A DNA stretch of 64,000 nt, taken from NCBI GenBank assembly GCA_963739335.1, contig CAVUAC010000089.1:1-64000 (forward strand), given 5' to 3'. The notes beneath the pieces were generated by a model, which saw only the letters and a program-made list of their open reading frames with translations, was not told where the DNA came from and did no database searches. The translations under genes were made by a program, and so were the position numbers. The DNA comes from UBA9647 sp963739335 (lineage in GTDB: Bacteria > Bacteroidota > Ignavibacteria > UBA10030). The number at the start of each line of letters is the position of its first letter. Within the stretch, counting starts at the first letter, position 1. This document shows positions 1-8,840 of the stretch, one piece after another.

Positions 1-832
1 CGTTCGTAATAGCCGCTCCCTCCGCTCGCGACGATCGATTTAGGTCGTGCATCCAGGAACCAGTTGTAGATATCGAGCTGGTGTGATCCAAGGTCGACGA
101 CAGGACCACCCCCAAGGTGCCGGTACCAGCGCCAGTTCCGGAATTCTTCCATCGAACGGTACCCGTATTTCCTCAGCACCTCACCATCGATGGCAGATCC
201 TTTGGGCCAGCCGTTGTCAGGTTGAACCGAGCGGTTCCACTGCCCGTTGACCGTTGTAATCCTTCCAAGAACTTTCGCCTCCTGAATCAACTTTTTGTAA
301 CAATGAACGTATCGGGGATTACTACGGCGCTGATGACCGATCTGGAGCAGCTTGCGGCTCTGTCGCGCTGCATGGACCATGCGGCGGGCAGCTTCAAGCG
401 TGTTGGACATTTCTTTCTCACAGTACACGTGGAGTCCTGAAGCCAGACAGTCAACCGTCTGTTGAGCGTGGCAGAAATCCGGTGTGGCAATGAGGACAGC
501 ATCGAGGCCTTTCTCCTTTGCAAGCATCTGGCGATAGTCTTGATAGGCGTTGACTTTGTGACCGAACTTGTCGAGCATCCGCTGCGCACGCCTCAGATTG
601 TACGCCTCCCAAATGTCGCAGACTGCTCTGAAACGGACGCTGGGGATTTTCAAGCAGGCATTCATCAACACCTGGCCCTGCGCTCCTGCGCCGATGAGGG
701 CGATCTTCAATTCGTCCGATGAAGAGGATTGCCGATTCTCACTGGCCGCCTCACCCCGGTTCGCGCGAGAAGCAACCCGGCCCCTGCTGCAGCCGTGTAG
801 CGCAGGAACTTCCGTCTGTCAATGTCTTTCAT
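1..832 (-). CDS. Gfo/Idh/MocA oxidoreductase, Tat-exported (3' end off the window, one frameshift)
   Basis: NAD(P)-dependent sugar oxidoreductase, probably periplasmic and acting on a glycoside or sugar. The start at 832 gives a twin-arginine leader (DRRKFLRYTAAAGAG). A Rossmann motif (IALIGAGAQGQ) follows, then CEKEMSNT, where most relatives have EKP; the catalytic-type Lys is kept. The DLGSHQLDIYNW segment matches the second domain of the family. The leader and the rest are in different frames. The break fits a single missing base in the C4 run at 754-757, and everything downstream is conserved, so sequence error is more likely than decay. The first 14 bases overlap the end of the upstream gene, so the two are translationally coupled. 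The gene is cut by the window edge, and its substrate cannot be told from sequence. Confidence 0.8.
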
Positions 833-3800
833 CGCTTTCTTTCCACTCAAGTTCCTTGATGGTGATATTGCGATATTCCACTTTCAGACTATGGCACTGA
901 AGTCCAATGTATCCTGACCGACGCTTCAGGCCCGGATGACTGGATTCCTTATCCATGTGCGAGATCAAGTCCGCGTTGACAATGAGCTGGTTATTCAACG
1001 TGATCCTCACACGTGGACCTTCAGCAACGATTGTGTAATGCTGCCATTCACCGGCTTTCTTCGTTGCACGCACAGTGGGAGCTTGAATGCCATATATGCT
1101 CCCGCAATACTGCCATGGCCTGAGCTTGGCATACTCTGCAGCATAGTCGTCGAGAACTTGTACTTCCATCCCAGTATAAGCCGGATCACCCTGGCGCGGG
1201 GAACGGAGGAACACACCGCTGTTTCCCCCTTCGGATACACGGAAATCAATGTCAAGCTGGAAGTTATCGTACTCTCGGTCGGTCGAGAGCCATCCTCCTC
1301 CCTCACCCGTCGTGAAGAGGATTCCGTCTTTTATCCCCCAATTCCCTTCCTTTCCGTCGATAATCTTCCACCCCTTCAGATCCTCGCCGTTGAAGAGACT
1401 GCCGGTGAAGAGCGACTTTTGCCTGGGGATTTCACGAATGAAGATGTTCCTGAAGAAGAGCGGAGAGTTGTGAGACTGCAACTCAATTTGACCCGTCGGG
1501 AAGACAGGTATGCTCCTATCCCAGTAGTTCTCCAGAGCAACACTGTCGACCACCAAGACATCGTTGAGATACACAGTCGCTCGTTCACCGATCATCCGTA
1601 TCCGGAAGGAGTTCCATTCGCCAATCGGATTGTCTGCACGCTGAAGCGGTTTGCTCGGTCCTTTCTGATTATTATAGAGCCCGCCAGAGCCTTCAGGCCA
1701 TTGCGCCGGATCCCAGATCTGGACCTGTGGAGAGCCGCGGAGATAAATTCCGCTGTCCCCCTCTTTCTCAATCTTCCAATCGACCAGCAATTCGAAATCG
1801 CTGTAATCTTTCGCCGTGCAAAGGTTCTCCCCTTTGCCGTCGAACACCAGGACGCCGTCGGCGACCGACCAGTGGGTGCGCATCGATGAATCGGCCAAAA
1901 CCTGTGCGGCGGCGAGCTGCGCTGAATCCATCCTAGCACGCTGCAGTGGATTCGCGACGAGCCCTTTCCAGCCTTTCAGATCCTTCCCATCAAAAAGTGG
2001 CACAAATCCGGGGGGCGGTGTGTTCATCCCGGCACTTGCGTCGAAATTGCGTGCCGCCTGGCTTTTGAAACGTGCGGGCACTTTCGATTCAATGAATACG
2101 CGCGCCACTTCAGAAGAACCCAGCTCATCCTTTTTCTCTGTCTTTCCCGCGGAGATCTTTCCGGCAGCCATCGCGGCATCCAGACCCAGCGAGTCATCTC
2201 CAATATATGGAATCACGAGCCGAAGAGCTTCTTTGCTGCGAAGATTGCCCAGCGCTCCCAACACAAGACGTTTCTCATCAATCCTCTCCGCCGCGGCGAG
2301 CGTTTTCTCGTGGTACCGCACAGCGGTCGGAGGATTGATGGGTGCATTTTCAACGACTCGAACGCATCCTCGCAATGCGAGGACGCGCAGATTCAATTTC
2401 TCTTTGCTCTTCGCGATCGTTAGGAGACTATCGTATGCTTCAATCGTTGGCCAGTCGGCGAGTGCGCGGACTGCCGCATCGCGCGTGTCGGCATCCTTGC
2501 TGCGCGCGTTCTCCCCAATGACCGCCAGTGCTTTCCTTCCACCGATCCGGCCGAGCGCACGAAGGAGTGTTCTTCGTTGTTCAATCGATGCACTCCTGTA
2601 GGCTTCGAGAACCCTATCTGCCCGGTTCTCAGATTCTCCGATCCGCGAACAGACCGATGCAAGACTTTTCTGAGCTGCTGAACGTTCTGCTTCCTCTTCC
2701 GTGCCAAGCAGAACTGCAATCAGTTGCGATTGGTCTTTGTCTGTTGCCACTGTCCCGAGTGCTTTGATGGCGGCAAGCCGAACGGAAGCATTGTTGTTCT
2801 TGCACAGGTTGACAACCGGCTCGACGGGTACAACTGTTCCATATCTGCCTAGGAGGTCTGTCAACATCACAGACGCCGGTGCAGTTACATGAGGAAGTGC
2901 TTCGACAACGGGTGGAACCACTTGAGCCGACGGCAACCGATCCAAGGCTTTTTTGACTGCAGTAATGTCGCTTGCTTCCTGGCTCTGCCGAAGCAGGATT
3001 AAGTAGGCCGGTATGGCTTCCGCACTTTTGAGGCGAACAGCCGCATCAATGGCAGAAGCTCGCACCGTGCTGTCGGCATCGTTGATAGCTTCGGCAACTG
3101 CGGGGAACGCACTCATGTCTCCTCGTCGGCCGAGCATTGCAAGAACCTCACTCCGAACCTCGGGCCGGGCTCCCCTTGCAGCTTCAACCCATTTGTTCGT
3201 GGCGGGCTCACCCGGTATTCGTGCCCCTAAATCCAGCGCTGCGGCACGTAGCTGCTTACTCGAATCAGCCATCGCGCCAATAAGCTCGTCGAGGGCACCT
3301 TCCCTCTTGGTCTGCACCGTGACTTCGAGAGCCGCAGCACGGAAATGGTTTTCACCAATGGAAACACTGCTCGTGTACAGTTCTTTGCTCATTCTGATCG
3401 CCTTTGCAGTGTCTCCTGCTTCGGCTTGTCGGCGAGCGAAGAGGAGGTAATACCACATGCACTCGTTTTTCTCCGCTGCGGGCCCGTTCACCGCTGCCTC
3501 TGTAAGAATCTGGTCGGCTCTTGAATCCCCAATATTAGCCAGCGCGTAGAGCGCAGCCAGACGAACACCAGGGTTTTCATTCTTCGCCTCCTTGAGCAGT
3601 GGATCGACTGCACTACGACTTCTGAGGTCACCGAGGCTCTTTATGATTGTGATTCGACAATTTCCTCCGGCCCCCGGCAATGCTAAAAGGAGTGGTGGCT
3701 CGGCGCCATCACGGATCGCCACCATCGCCTGCGCCGCCGGTTCGCAGAGTCGATCATCGCTGAGGAAGCGGGAGAGGGTTCCCGTCGATTCCCTTTTCCC

Positions 3801-4205
3801 CGCCACCTGCAGACGCGCGATGAGGAACGACGCTTGCTCAACTGGCAAAGGACTCTCAAGCGCTTTACCCAATGCTGAGACAAGCATCAAACGATCGGCT
3901 TCGGTACCCTCATGAACGACATACGTCGCCAACCCCTGCAAAGCATATTCCGCCTGCGCATTGCGATCGGTGCCTGGCGGTCCAAGTCTCCTGCAAATCT
4001 CTAGAACGCCTCCCTGTCCCATCTGTATCATGGAAGAAAAAATCCAGCGTGCTTCAAGCGAATCCCGGGCAGGCATCCTGCTCATCAGTTGATCGAGCGT
4101 GAATGCCGGTTTTGCGGATACAGCGTCAACCGGCTTGGTCGAAGCGCAACCACATAGGAGCAGCGCAACAATGAATAGGACAAAAACAGAGATGTAGTTT
4201 TTCAT
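819..4205 (-). CDS. Lipoprotein with HEAT repeats and two DUF1080 (3-keto-disaccharide hydrolase-like) domains
   Basis: Predicted envelope lipoprotein of about 1128 residues. The ATG at 4205 gives a signal peptide ending in a lipobox (LLLCGC); an earlier ATG at 4235 would overlap the upstream gene and spoil the signal. Residues about 45-690 are alpha-helical HEAT repeats. Two consecutive DUF1080 domains follow, each starting with the typical '(L)FDGKDLKGW'-type motif (PLFDGKDLKGWKG, then SLFNGEDLKGWKI) and each containing a 'GDSGIYLRG' or 'GNSGVFLRS' segment. DUF1080 is now described as a 3-keto-disaccharide hydrolase family of the concanavalin-like fold. The gene lies between Gfo/Idh/MocA genes, which are expected to make the keto-sugar substrate. 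The HEAT part resembles that of the ThuA protein at 8841-12189. HEAT plus a double DUF1080 is an unusual architecture. Confidence 0.85.
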   Translation of the reverse strand: MKNYISVFVLFIVALLLCGCASTKPVDAVSAKPAFTLDQLMSRMPARDSLEARWIFSSMIQMGQGGVLEICRRLGPPGTDRNAQAEYALQGLATYVVHEGTEADRLMLVSALGKALESPLPVEQASFLIARLQVAGKRESTGTLSRFLSDDRLCEPAAQAMVAIRDGAEPPLLLALPGAGGNCRITIIKSLGDLRSRSAVDPLLKEAKNENPGVRLAALYALANIGDSRADQILTEAAVNGPAAEKNECMWYYLLFARRQAEAGDTAKAIRMSKELYTSSVSIGENHFRAAALEVTVQTKREGALDELIGAMADSSKQLRAAALDLGARIPGEPATNKWVEAARGARPEVRSEVLAMLGRRGDMSAFPAVAEAINDADSTVRASAIDAAVRLKSAEAIPAYLILLRQSQEASDITAVKKALDRLPSAQVVPPVVEALPHVTAPASVMLTDLLGRYGTVVPVEPVVNLCKNNNASVRLAAIKALGTVATDKDQSQLIAVLLGTEEEAERSAAQKSLASVCSRIGESENRADRVLEAYRSASIEQRRTLLRALGRIGGRKALAVIGENARSKDADTRDAAVRALADWPTIEAYDSLLTIAKSKEKLNLRVLALRGCVRVVENAPINPPTAVRYHEKTLAAAERIDEKRLVLGALGNLRSKEALRLVIPYIGDDSLGLDAAMAAGKISAGKTEKKDELGSSEVARVFIESKVPARFKSQAARNFDASAGMNTPPPGFVPLFDGKDLKGWKGLVANPLQRARMDSAQLAAAQVLADSSMRTHWSVADGVLVFDGKGENLCTAKDYSDFELLVDWKIEKEGDSGIYLRGSPQVQIWDPAQWPEGSGGLYNNQKGPSKPLQRADNPIGEWNSFRIRMIGERATVYLNDVLVVDSVALENYWDRSIPVFPTGQIELQSHNSPLFFRNIFIREIPRQKSLFTGSLFNGEDLKGWKIIDGKEGNWGIKDGILFTTGEGGGWLSTDREYDNFQLDIDFRVSEGGNSGVFLRSPRQGDPAYTGMEVQVLDDYAAEYAKLRPWQYCGSIYGIQAPTVRATKKAGEWQHYTIVAEGPRVRITLNNQLIVNADLISHMDKESSHPGLKRRSGYIGLQCHSLKVEYRNITIKELEWKESDERH

Positions 4206-4222
4206 GGATTCACCGTTTGTCA

Positions 4223-5483
4223 CTAGAAGTGCCAAGGAGCGCGCATGGGAGGATCGATCAACCGATTGGCCGCCTCATCGTTCTTGCATCGCTGGGTCGC
4301 GGGATCGAAATGCACAGTTCGGCCGAGCTGCCACGCAATCTTCGCAAGATTAACGAGCGTCGCAGACCGGTGGCCATTCTGCTCGTTCAATGCGAATTTC
4401 TTCCGCGTCCGAACTGCGACACTGAAATCGCCCAGCAACGGCTCGGGATCGGGAAGCGCCGCGAGCTTTTCCTTTATGTTCGGAATAGTGCATCGGAACC
4501 CCTTGAACAACTTTCCATTCGGGCCCTCGATGAAAGGAATCTCCTCATTCTCTTTTTCTCCTTCAAGAACGATCCGGCAACCGTCCGAGTACGTCAAGAA
4601 GATTCTACGGAATGAGCTGGCAGCTTCCGGATGTTGCGGCGGGGCGTCGACTTCGATCTTCACTGGGCTTTCTTCATCCTTTCCGAGAATGTATTGCGGC
4701 GGATCAAGGTAATGCTGTCCCATGTCCCCCAATCCTCCCCCGTCATAATCCCAGTAGCCGCGGAATGTCTCGTGTGTACCGATGCCGATGGTAGGGCTTA
4801 TACGGTGCGGGACCAAGCCAGAAATCATAGTCCAGTTGGGGCGGAATCCATTGCGGAGTCAGATCCGTCTTCCCGCTCCAGTAGAATTTCCACTCGAAGC
4901 CCGTTGAAGCTGCAATCGTCACCGTCAGCGGCCAGCCCAGCATACCGCTCTGGACAAGTTTCTTGTATTCTTTGATGGTACCGCCGCTGTCGTAGAATTG
5001 GTCTCCGCTGTAACGGAACCAGGTGTTGATGCGGAAAATGCGCCCGTACATTTTCACGGCTTCGACAACCTTTTCCCCTTCGGCGATTGTTCGGGTCATC
5101 GGTTTCTCGCACCAGATATCTTTTCCTGCCCTTGCCGCCGCAACCGCTATCAGCCCGTGCCAGTGAGGGGGCGTCACAATGTGCACGATATCGATGTCTT
5201 TCCTCTCGAGCACTTCCCGGAAATCTCTATAGCCCTTGACTCCGGGGCCGCCGATCTGCATTCCTTCTTTCATGTGTTCTTCGTCCACATCACACACAGC
5301 GAGCAGGCGCCCGCTGGTGTTTCCGAGATGCCAGTGACCCATTCCCCCGATACCAATGATCGCCTTGGTCAATTCATCGCTGGGGGCTGTATACCCTTGA
5401 CCGCCGAGAACGCGCCGTGGAACAATTGTGAAGACTCCAAGTGCAAGGGCGGATTTAATAAACTTACGCCGTGAGAGTTCCAT
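4223..5483 (-). CDS. Gfo/Idh/MocA oxidoreductase, Tat-exported (one frameshift)
   Basis: About 419 residues once a single-base shift near 4778 is corrected. The start at 5483 has an AGGAG Shine-Dalgarno sequence and a Tat leader (SRRKFIKSALALG). Visible parts are the nucleotide-binding segment (IIGIGGMGHWH), the catalytic-type motif CEKPMTRT, and a substrate-domain block DYDGGGLGDMGQHYLDP that lies beyond the break. The C-terminus (DPPMRAPWHF) matches those of the paralogues at 12219 and 13629 (RPMRSPWHL), which supports one continuous protein. The gene starts 7 bp after the MFS gene and ends 17 bp before the HEAT-DUF1080 gene. Likely role: periplasmic oxidation of a sugar or glycoside at C3, or a related redox step. 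Confidence 0.85.
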
Positions 5484-5490
5484 ATGGCTC

Positions 5491-6720
5491 CTATGCCGTT
5501 TGCGTTGCTTTGTCAGAAACGGACTTGGTGGTATTCTTGAAGAACAGACCGAAAACAATCATGATGATAGCTGCCAACGCGGCAGGGATACTCCAGAACG
5601 TTTGCCACTGGGAGGCAGCATCAGGACCTGTGGAGGTGACGATACCGTTGTAAAGCCATCCGGATACTTGAGCGCCGATGAACATGCCGACACCATACGT
5701 CATGAGGACAAGGAAACCCTGAGCCTGTCCACGTATCTCACGCGTGGAGCTCTTGTCGACATAAATCTGGCCCGCTACAAAGAAGAAGTCGTAACAGACG
5801 CCATGGAGGACGATTCCACCGATGATCATCCAGAAAATGCTTGCCGGCGCAGCAAGTGCAAACAGTACGTATCTCAACACCCACGCGAACATTCCGACAA
5901 AGAGTATCCACTTGATGTCCATAAACCGGAAGAAAAGCGGCAGCAGCAAAATAAAGAGCGCTTCTGACATCTGGCCAAAGGTCATCTTGAACGCCGGATT
6001 GATGAGCCCGTTGAAATTGACAAACACCGGCGCGTACGCATAGTATGTGGAGAGAGGTATGCAGATCAAGAACGAGCTAACGATGAAGACAACGAACGAT
6101 GGACTTTTCAGTTGAGCGAGCGCATCGAGACCAAGGACCTGGCGCACGGTCACTTTCTCCTTGGCAGAAGGGGGCGTGTGCGGCAGCGTGTAGGAATACA
6201 ATCCCATGACCACGCCAGCTATGCCCGCTATACGCAGCGGCAGGCCAGTTTCATCTGCTCCCAGCACGCCGCTGACAAAGACACCTGCCACAATCCAGCC
6301 GATCGTTCCGAACACGCGGATAATCGGGAAGTACTTCTCCTGTTCTGTCATGTGATGGAATGCGAGAGCGTTGGCAAGGCCGATGGTCGGCATGTAACAG
6401 ACCATATGCAGAAGGAGGAGGAATATGAACCAACCCGCTGCTCCGGACTCCGCTGCAAGCGGTGCAAGGAACATTGCTACGCCTCCGATGAGATGCAGCG
6501 CAGCAAGTACTTTTTCCGTCGAGAAAAACCTGTCAGCCACCATGCCGAGGAAGAACGGCGATATGATCGCACCGACGGGACCAACCGTGTAGGCCCAGTA
6601 GATAACATCGGACATGCCGATGCGACTCATGTAGTTCCCCACCGTGACGTACCACGCGCCCCACACGAAGAATTCGATAAACATCATGCCGCTGAGCTGC
6701 AGATAGAGCGATCTTTTCAC
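5491..6720 (-). CDS. MFS permease, nucleoside:H+ symporter (NupG)-like
   Basis: Inner-membrane transporter of 409 residues with about 12 hydrophobic segments, matching the nucleoside/H+ symporter branch of the major facilitator superfamily (N-terminal pattern LSGMMFIEFFVWGAWY). Members of this branch also sit in sugar and glycoside operons, and the surrounding oxidoreductases suggest it imports a modified sugar rather than a nucleoside; that substrate is inferred. The start is GTG at 6720 with a strong AGGAGG sequence 7 nt upstream, and it overlaps the stop of the preceding Gfo gene as GTGA. No break is seen. Confidence 0.85.
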   Translation of the reverse strand: MKRSLYLQLSGMMFIEFFVWGAWYVTVGNYMSRIGMSDVIYWAYTVGPVGAIISPFFLGMVADRFFSTEKVLAALHLIGGVAMFLAPLAAESGAAGWFIFLLLLHMVCYMPTIGLANALAFHHMTEQEKYFPIIRVFGTIGWIVAGVFVSGVLGADETGLPLRIAGIAGVVMGLYSYTLPHTPPSAKEKVTVRQVLGLDALAQLKSPSFVVFIVSSFLICIPLSTYYAYAPVFVNFNGLINPAFKMTFGQMSEALFILLLPLFFRFMDIKWILFVGMFAWVLRYVLFALAAPASIFWMIIGGIVLHGVCYDFFFVAGQIYVDKSSTREIRGQAQGFLVLMTYGVGMFIGAQVSGWLYNGIVTSTGPDAASQWQTFWSIPAALAAIIMIVFGLFFKNTTKSVSDKATQTA

Positions 6721-7784
6721 AACGGTCCTCCTGTTTGAAGGTATACAGCGTTTCCAGTTCTCACCGACTGGTCTGCCGCAAGGACAATGCGCAGACTGTT
6801 GATCGCATCGGCGAGATGCTCATGGAGATCGACGTCATATTGGATTGCGCGAAGGAAATATGCCTGCTCCCGATTGCACAACTCTTGATGATCCGGTTCG
6901 TCGCTAGTGTTGATAGTTGTGTTTTTCATCGACGCTGCATCATGTTTGATGAGACTGTTGGTCTTCGTATGGGAATCAATGTCAGATGACCCTCCGATCT
7001 TCTCAGCCCGGGGCTCGGCAATGCTGATACATCCTTTCGGGCCAATGACGTCCTTGACAAAGTAGGCGGTTTCACTCATCATCGGACCCCAGCCCGCTTC
7101 GTACCATCCCACCGACCCGTCCTCGAACACCACGTGCAGATGACCGTAGTTGTACATCGATTCGCTGATGTCTTCGGTCAGGCGCGCACCGATCGCCTGG
7201 ACACGCACAGGACGAGAACGAGTCATCTGGCACATGACATCAACATAATGTACCCCACAGTCCACGATGGGAGACATCGAATGCATGAGGTTCTTGTGCA
7301 CTTCCCATTCTTTTCCGCTACTTTGCTGGTTCAGATTCATTCGCATGACGAGAGGCTTTCCCAGTTGCCGCGCCTCCTCGATAAAACGCTGCCACGCAGG
7401 GTGGTGACGGAGGATGTAGCCGACGACAACTTTCTTCCGCATTTCCTCCGCGGCCCTTACAATTTCTTCTGCCTGTTCGACCGTCACGGCGAGCGGTTTT
7501 TCGACAAACACATGCATTCCGGCTTCGAGTGACCTTAAAGCGAGACCGTGGTGTGTCTCAGGATAAGTACAAATGGCCGCTGCGTCGGGATGGGCAGCAG
7601 CAATGGCCTCTTCAAGGGAAGAATAAAGCGGAACGCTTCCAAGTTCCTGGGACAAGGGCTTGATCTTCTGCAACGATCGATCCACAAGTCCCACCAGTTC
7701 GAATCCCTGAAGGTGAGCATAGGCACGTGCATGGGATGACCCCATATTTCCACACCCCACAACAACGACGCGAACTGTGTTCAT
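6717..7784 (-). CDS. Gfo/Idh/MocA oxidoreductase, cytoplasmic type
   Basis: Intact protein of 355 residues with no signal peptide, so unlike several neighbours it should work in the cytoplasm. It has a Rossmann motif near the N-terminus (VVVVGCGNMGSSHARAY), the EKP motif (FVEKPLAVT) and a substrate-side DCGVHYVDVM segment carrying the His and Asp of the family. It overlaps the MFS gene by 4 bases, which suggests that it processes the sugar imported by that permease. The reaction is probably oxidation of a sugar hydroxyl or reduction of a keto-sugar; the substrate is unknown. Confidence 0.88.
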   Translation of the reverse strand: MNTVRVVVVGCGNMGSSHARAYAHLQGFELVGLVDRSLQKIKPLSQELGSVPLYSSLEEAIAAAHPDAAAICTYPETHHGLALRSLEAGMHVFVEKPLAVTVEQAEEIVRAAEEMRKKVVVGYILRHHPAWQRFIEEARQLGKPLVMRMNLNQQSSGKEWEVHKNLMHSMSPIVDCGVHYVDVMCQMTRSRPVRVQAIGARLTEDISESMYNYGHLHVVFEDGSVGWYEAGWGPMMSETAYFVKDVIGPKGCISIAEPRAEKIGGSSDIDSHTKTNSLIKHDAASMKNTTINTSDEPDHQELCNREQAYFLRAIQYDVDLHEHLADAINSLRIVLAADQSVRTGNAVYLQTGGPL

Positions 7785-7796
7785 GGCTCTTATGCG

Positions 7797-8825
7797 TCAG
7801 TCCTTCAATTCGACAAGCCAGACATTTCTGTACTGCACGAGGTTCCCATGGTCCTGGAGAAGGAGCCCGCCCGGAAGATGCACATCATCTTCGAGCGAAC
7901 TTCCTGTCGGTCCGGGTACGACAACATCCTCGTGAATTATTACTCCATTGTGCATGACAGTCACAGCGGCATCCTTGATCTTTTTCCCATCTTTGTCAAA
8001 CCGGGGCGCATGGAAGGTCACATCATACGTTTGCCATTGACCGGGAGGGGCGCACATGTTGACGCGAGGTGCCGCCACTTTGTAGATGCCTCCGCACTCA
8101 TTGTCTTCCCCTTTGAGACCGTAGCTGTCCAAAACCTGCACTTCATACCTGCCCTGCAAATAGACGCCGCTGTTCGCACGCGCTTGTCCCCGCGCCTCCG
8201 GCATGAAGGGCAGTCGGAATTCGAGATGGAGCTGAAAGTCTAAGAATTTCTGTTTCGTGACAATGTCACCGCTGCCCGGTGTTACCTCCATGACTCCATC
8301 AGCAACTTTCCATGCAACAGGTGTCCCCCTCTGCTTCACATCGCGTCGTTCCCATCCATCGAGGTTCGTTCCATCAAACAAGACGACAGCATTAGTCGCC
8401 GGCTTCGCGCCAAGAGTGGGCGAGAGACGTACTACGTGCGTGACCTGGAAGGACTGTGCCTCCTTCATTGACATGGTGCCCGATAGAACCCCATCGGCAA
8501 GTTTCATCCGCCAATCGGGGTGATCTGCGATCACGAAACGTCCGCCTTCGAACTGCGCCTCATACGACGTCTTGAACCAATCATCTCGCTGGTCAAAATA
8601 CACCTGCACATTGAACGCATATTTGTTCGCGCCCAGCGCAATAGCCTGAACAGCCATGGGAATGACCATTCCCGTGTTGGTTACGCGAAATCCTCGCCAA
8701 TCTCCAATCACCGGGTCAAGTGATCCTCCTTCGCTCTTCAACGTTGAAACTGAAGGGGCACATGAACCCACAATAAGTGTGCAAGCAAGAATTGCTGTGA
8801 ATTGTAGATATGATTTGATATGCAT
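7797..8825 (-). CDS. DUF1080 lipoprotein (3-keto-disaccharide hydrolase-like)
   Basis: Envelope lipoprotein of 342 residues with a signal peptide and lipobox (LIVGSC). Residues about 35-125 form a small beta-rich domain. The DUF1080 domain (about 130-340) starts at VVLFDGTNLDGWERR, includes ANSGVYLQGRYEVQVLD, and ends with VQYRNVWLVEL. The family is linked to hydrolysis of 3-keto-glycosides. The start has an AAAGGAGA sequence 6 nt upstream, and the gene lies 15 bp after the ThuA-HEAT gene and 12 bp before a Gfo gene. It is the third DUF1080 domain of the operon, and the only one not fused to HEAT repeats. Confidence 0.88.
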   Translation of the reverse strand: MHIKSYLQFTAILACTLIVGSCAPSVSTLKSEGGSLDPVIGDWRGFRVTNTGMVIPMAVQAIALGANKYAFNVQVYFDQRDDWFKTSYEAQFEGGRFVIADHPDWRMKLADGVLSGTMSMKEAQSFQVTHVVRLSPTLGAKPATNAVVLFDGTNLDGWERRDVKQRGTPVAWKVADGVMEVTPGSGDIVTKQKFLDFQLHLEFRLPFMPEARGQARANSGVYLQGRYEVQVLDSYGLKGEDNECGGIYKVAAPRVNMCAPPGQWQTYDVTFHAPRFDKDGKKIKDAAVTVMHNGVIIHEDVVVPGPTGSSLEDDVHLPGGLLLQDHGNLVQYRNVWLVELKD

Positions 8826-8840
8826 GGTGGTCTCCTTTGG

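Noticed and set aside
936..1889. Plus-strand open frame of 317 codons opposite the HEAT-DUF1080 gene
   Set aside because: Antisense to a clearly recognisable protein, with no ribosome site or domain.
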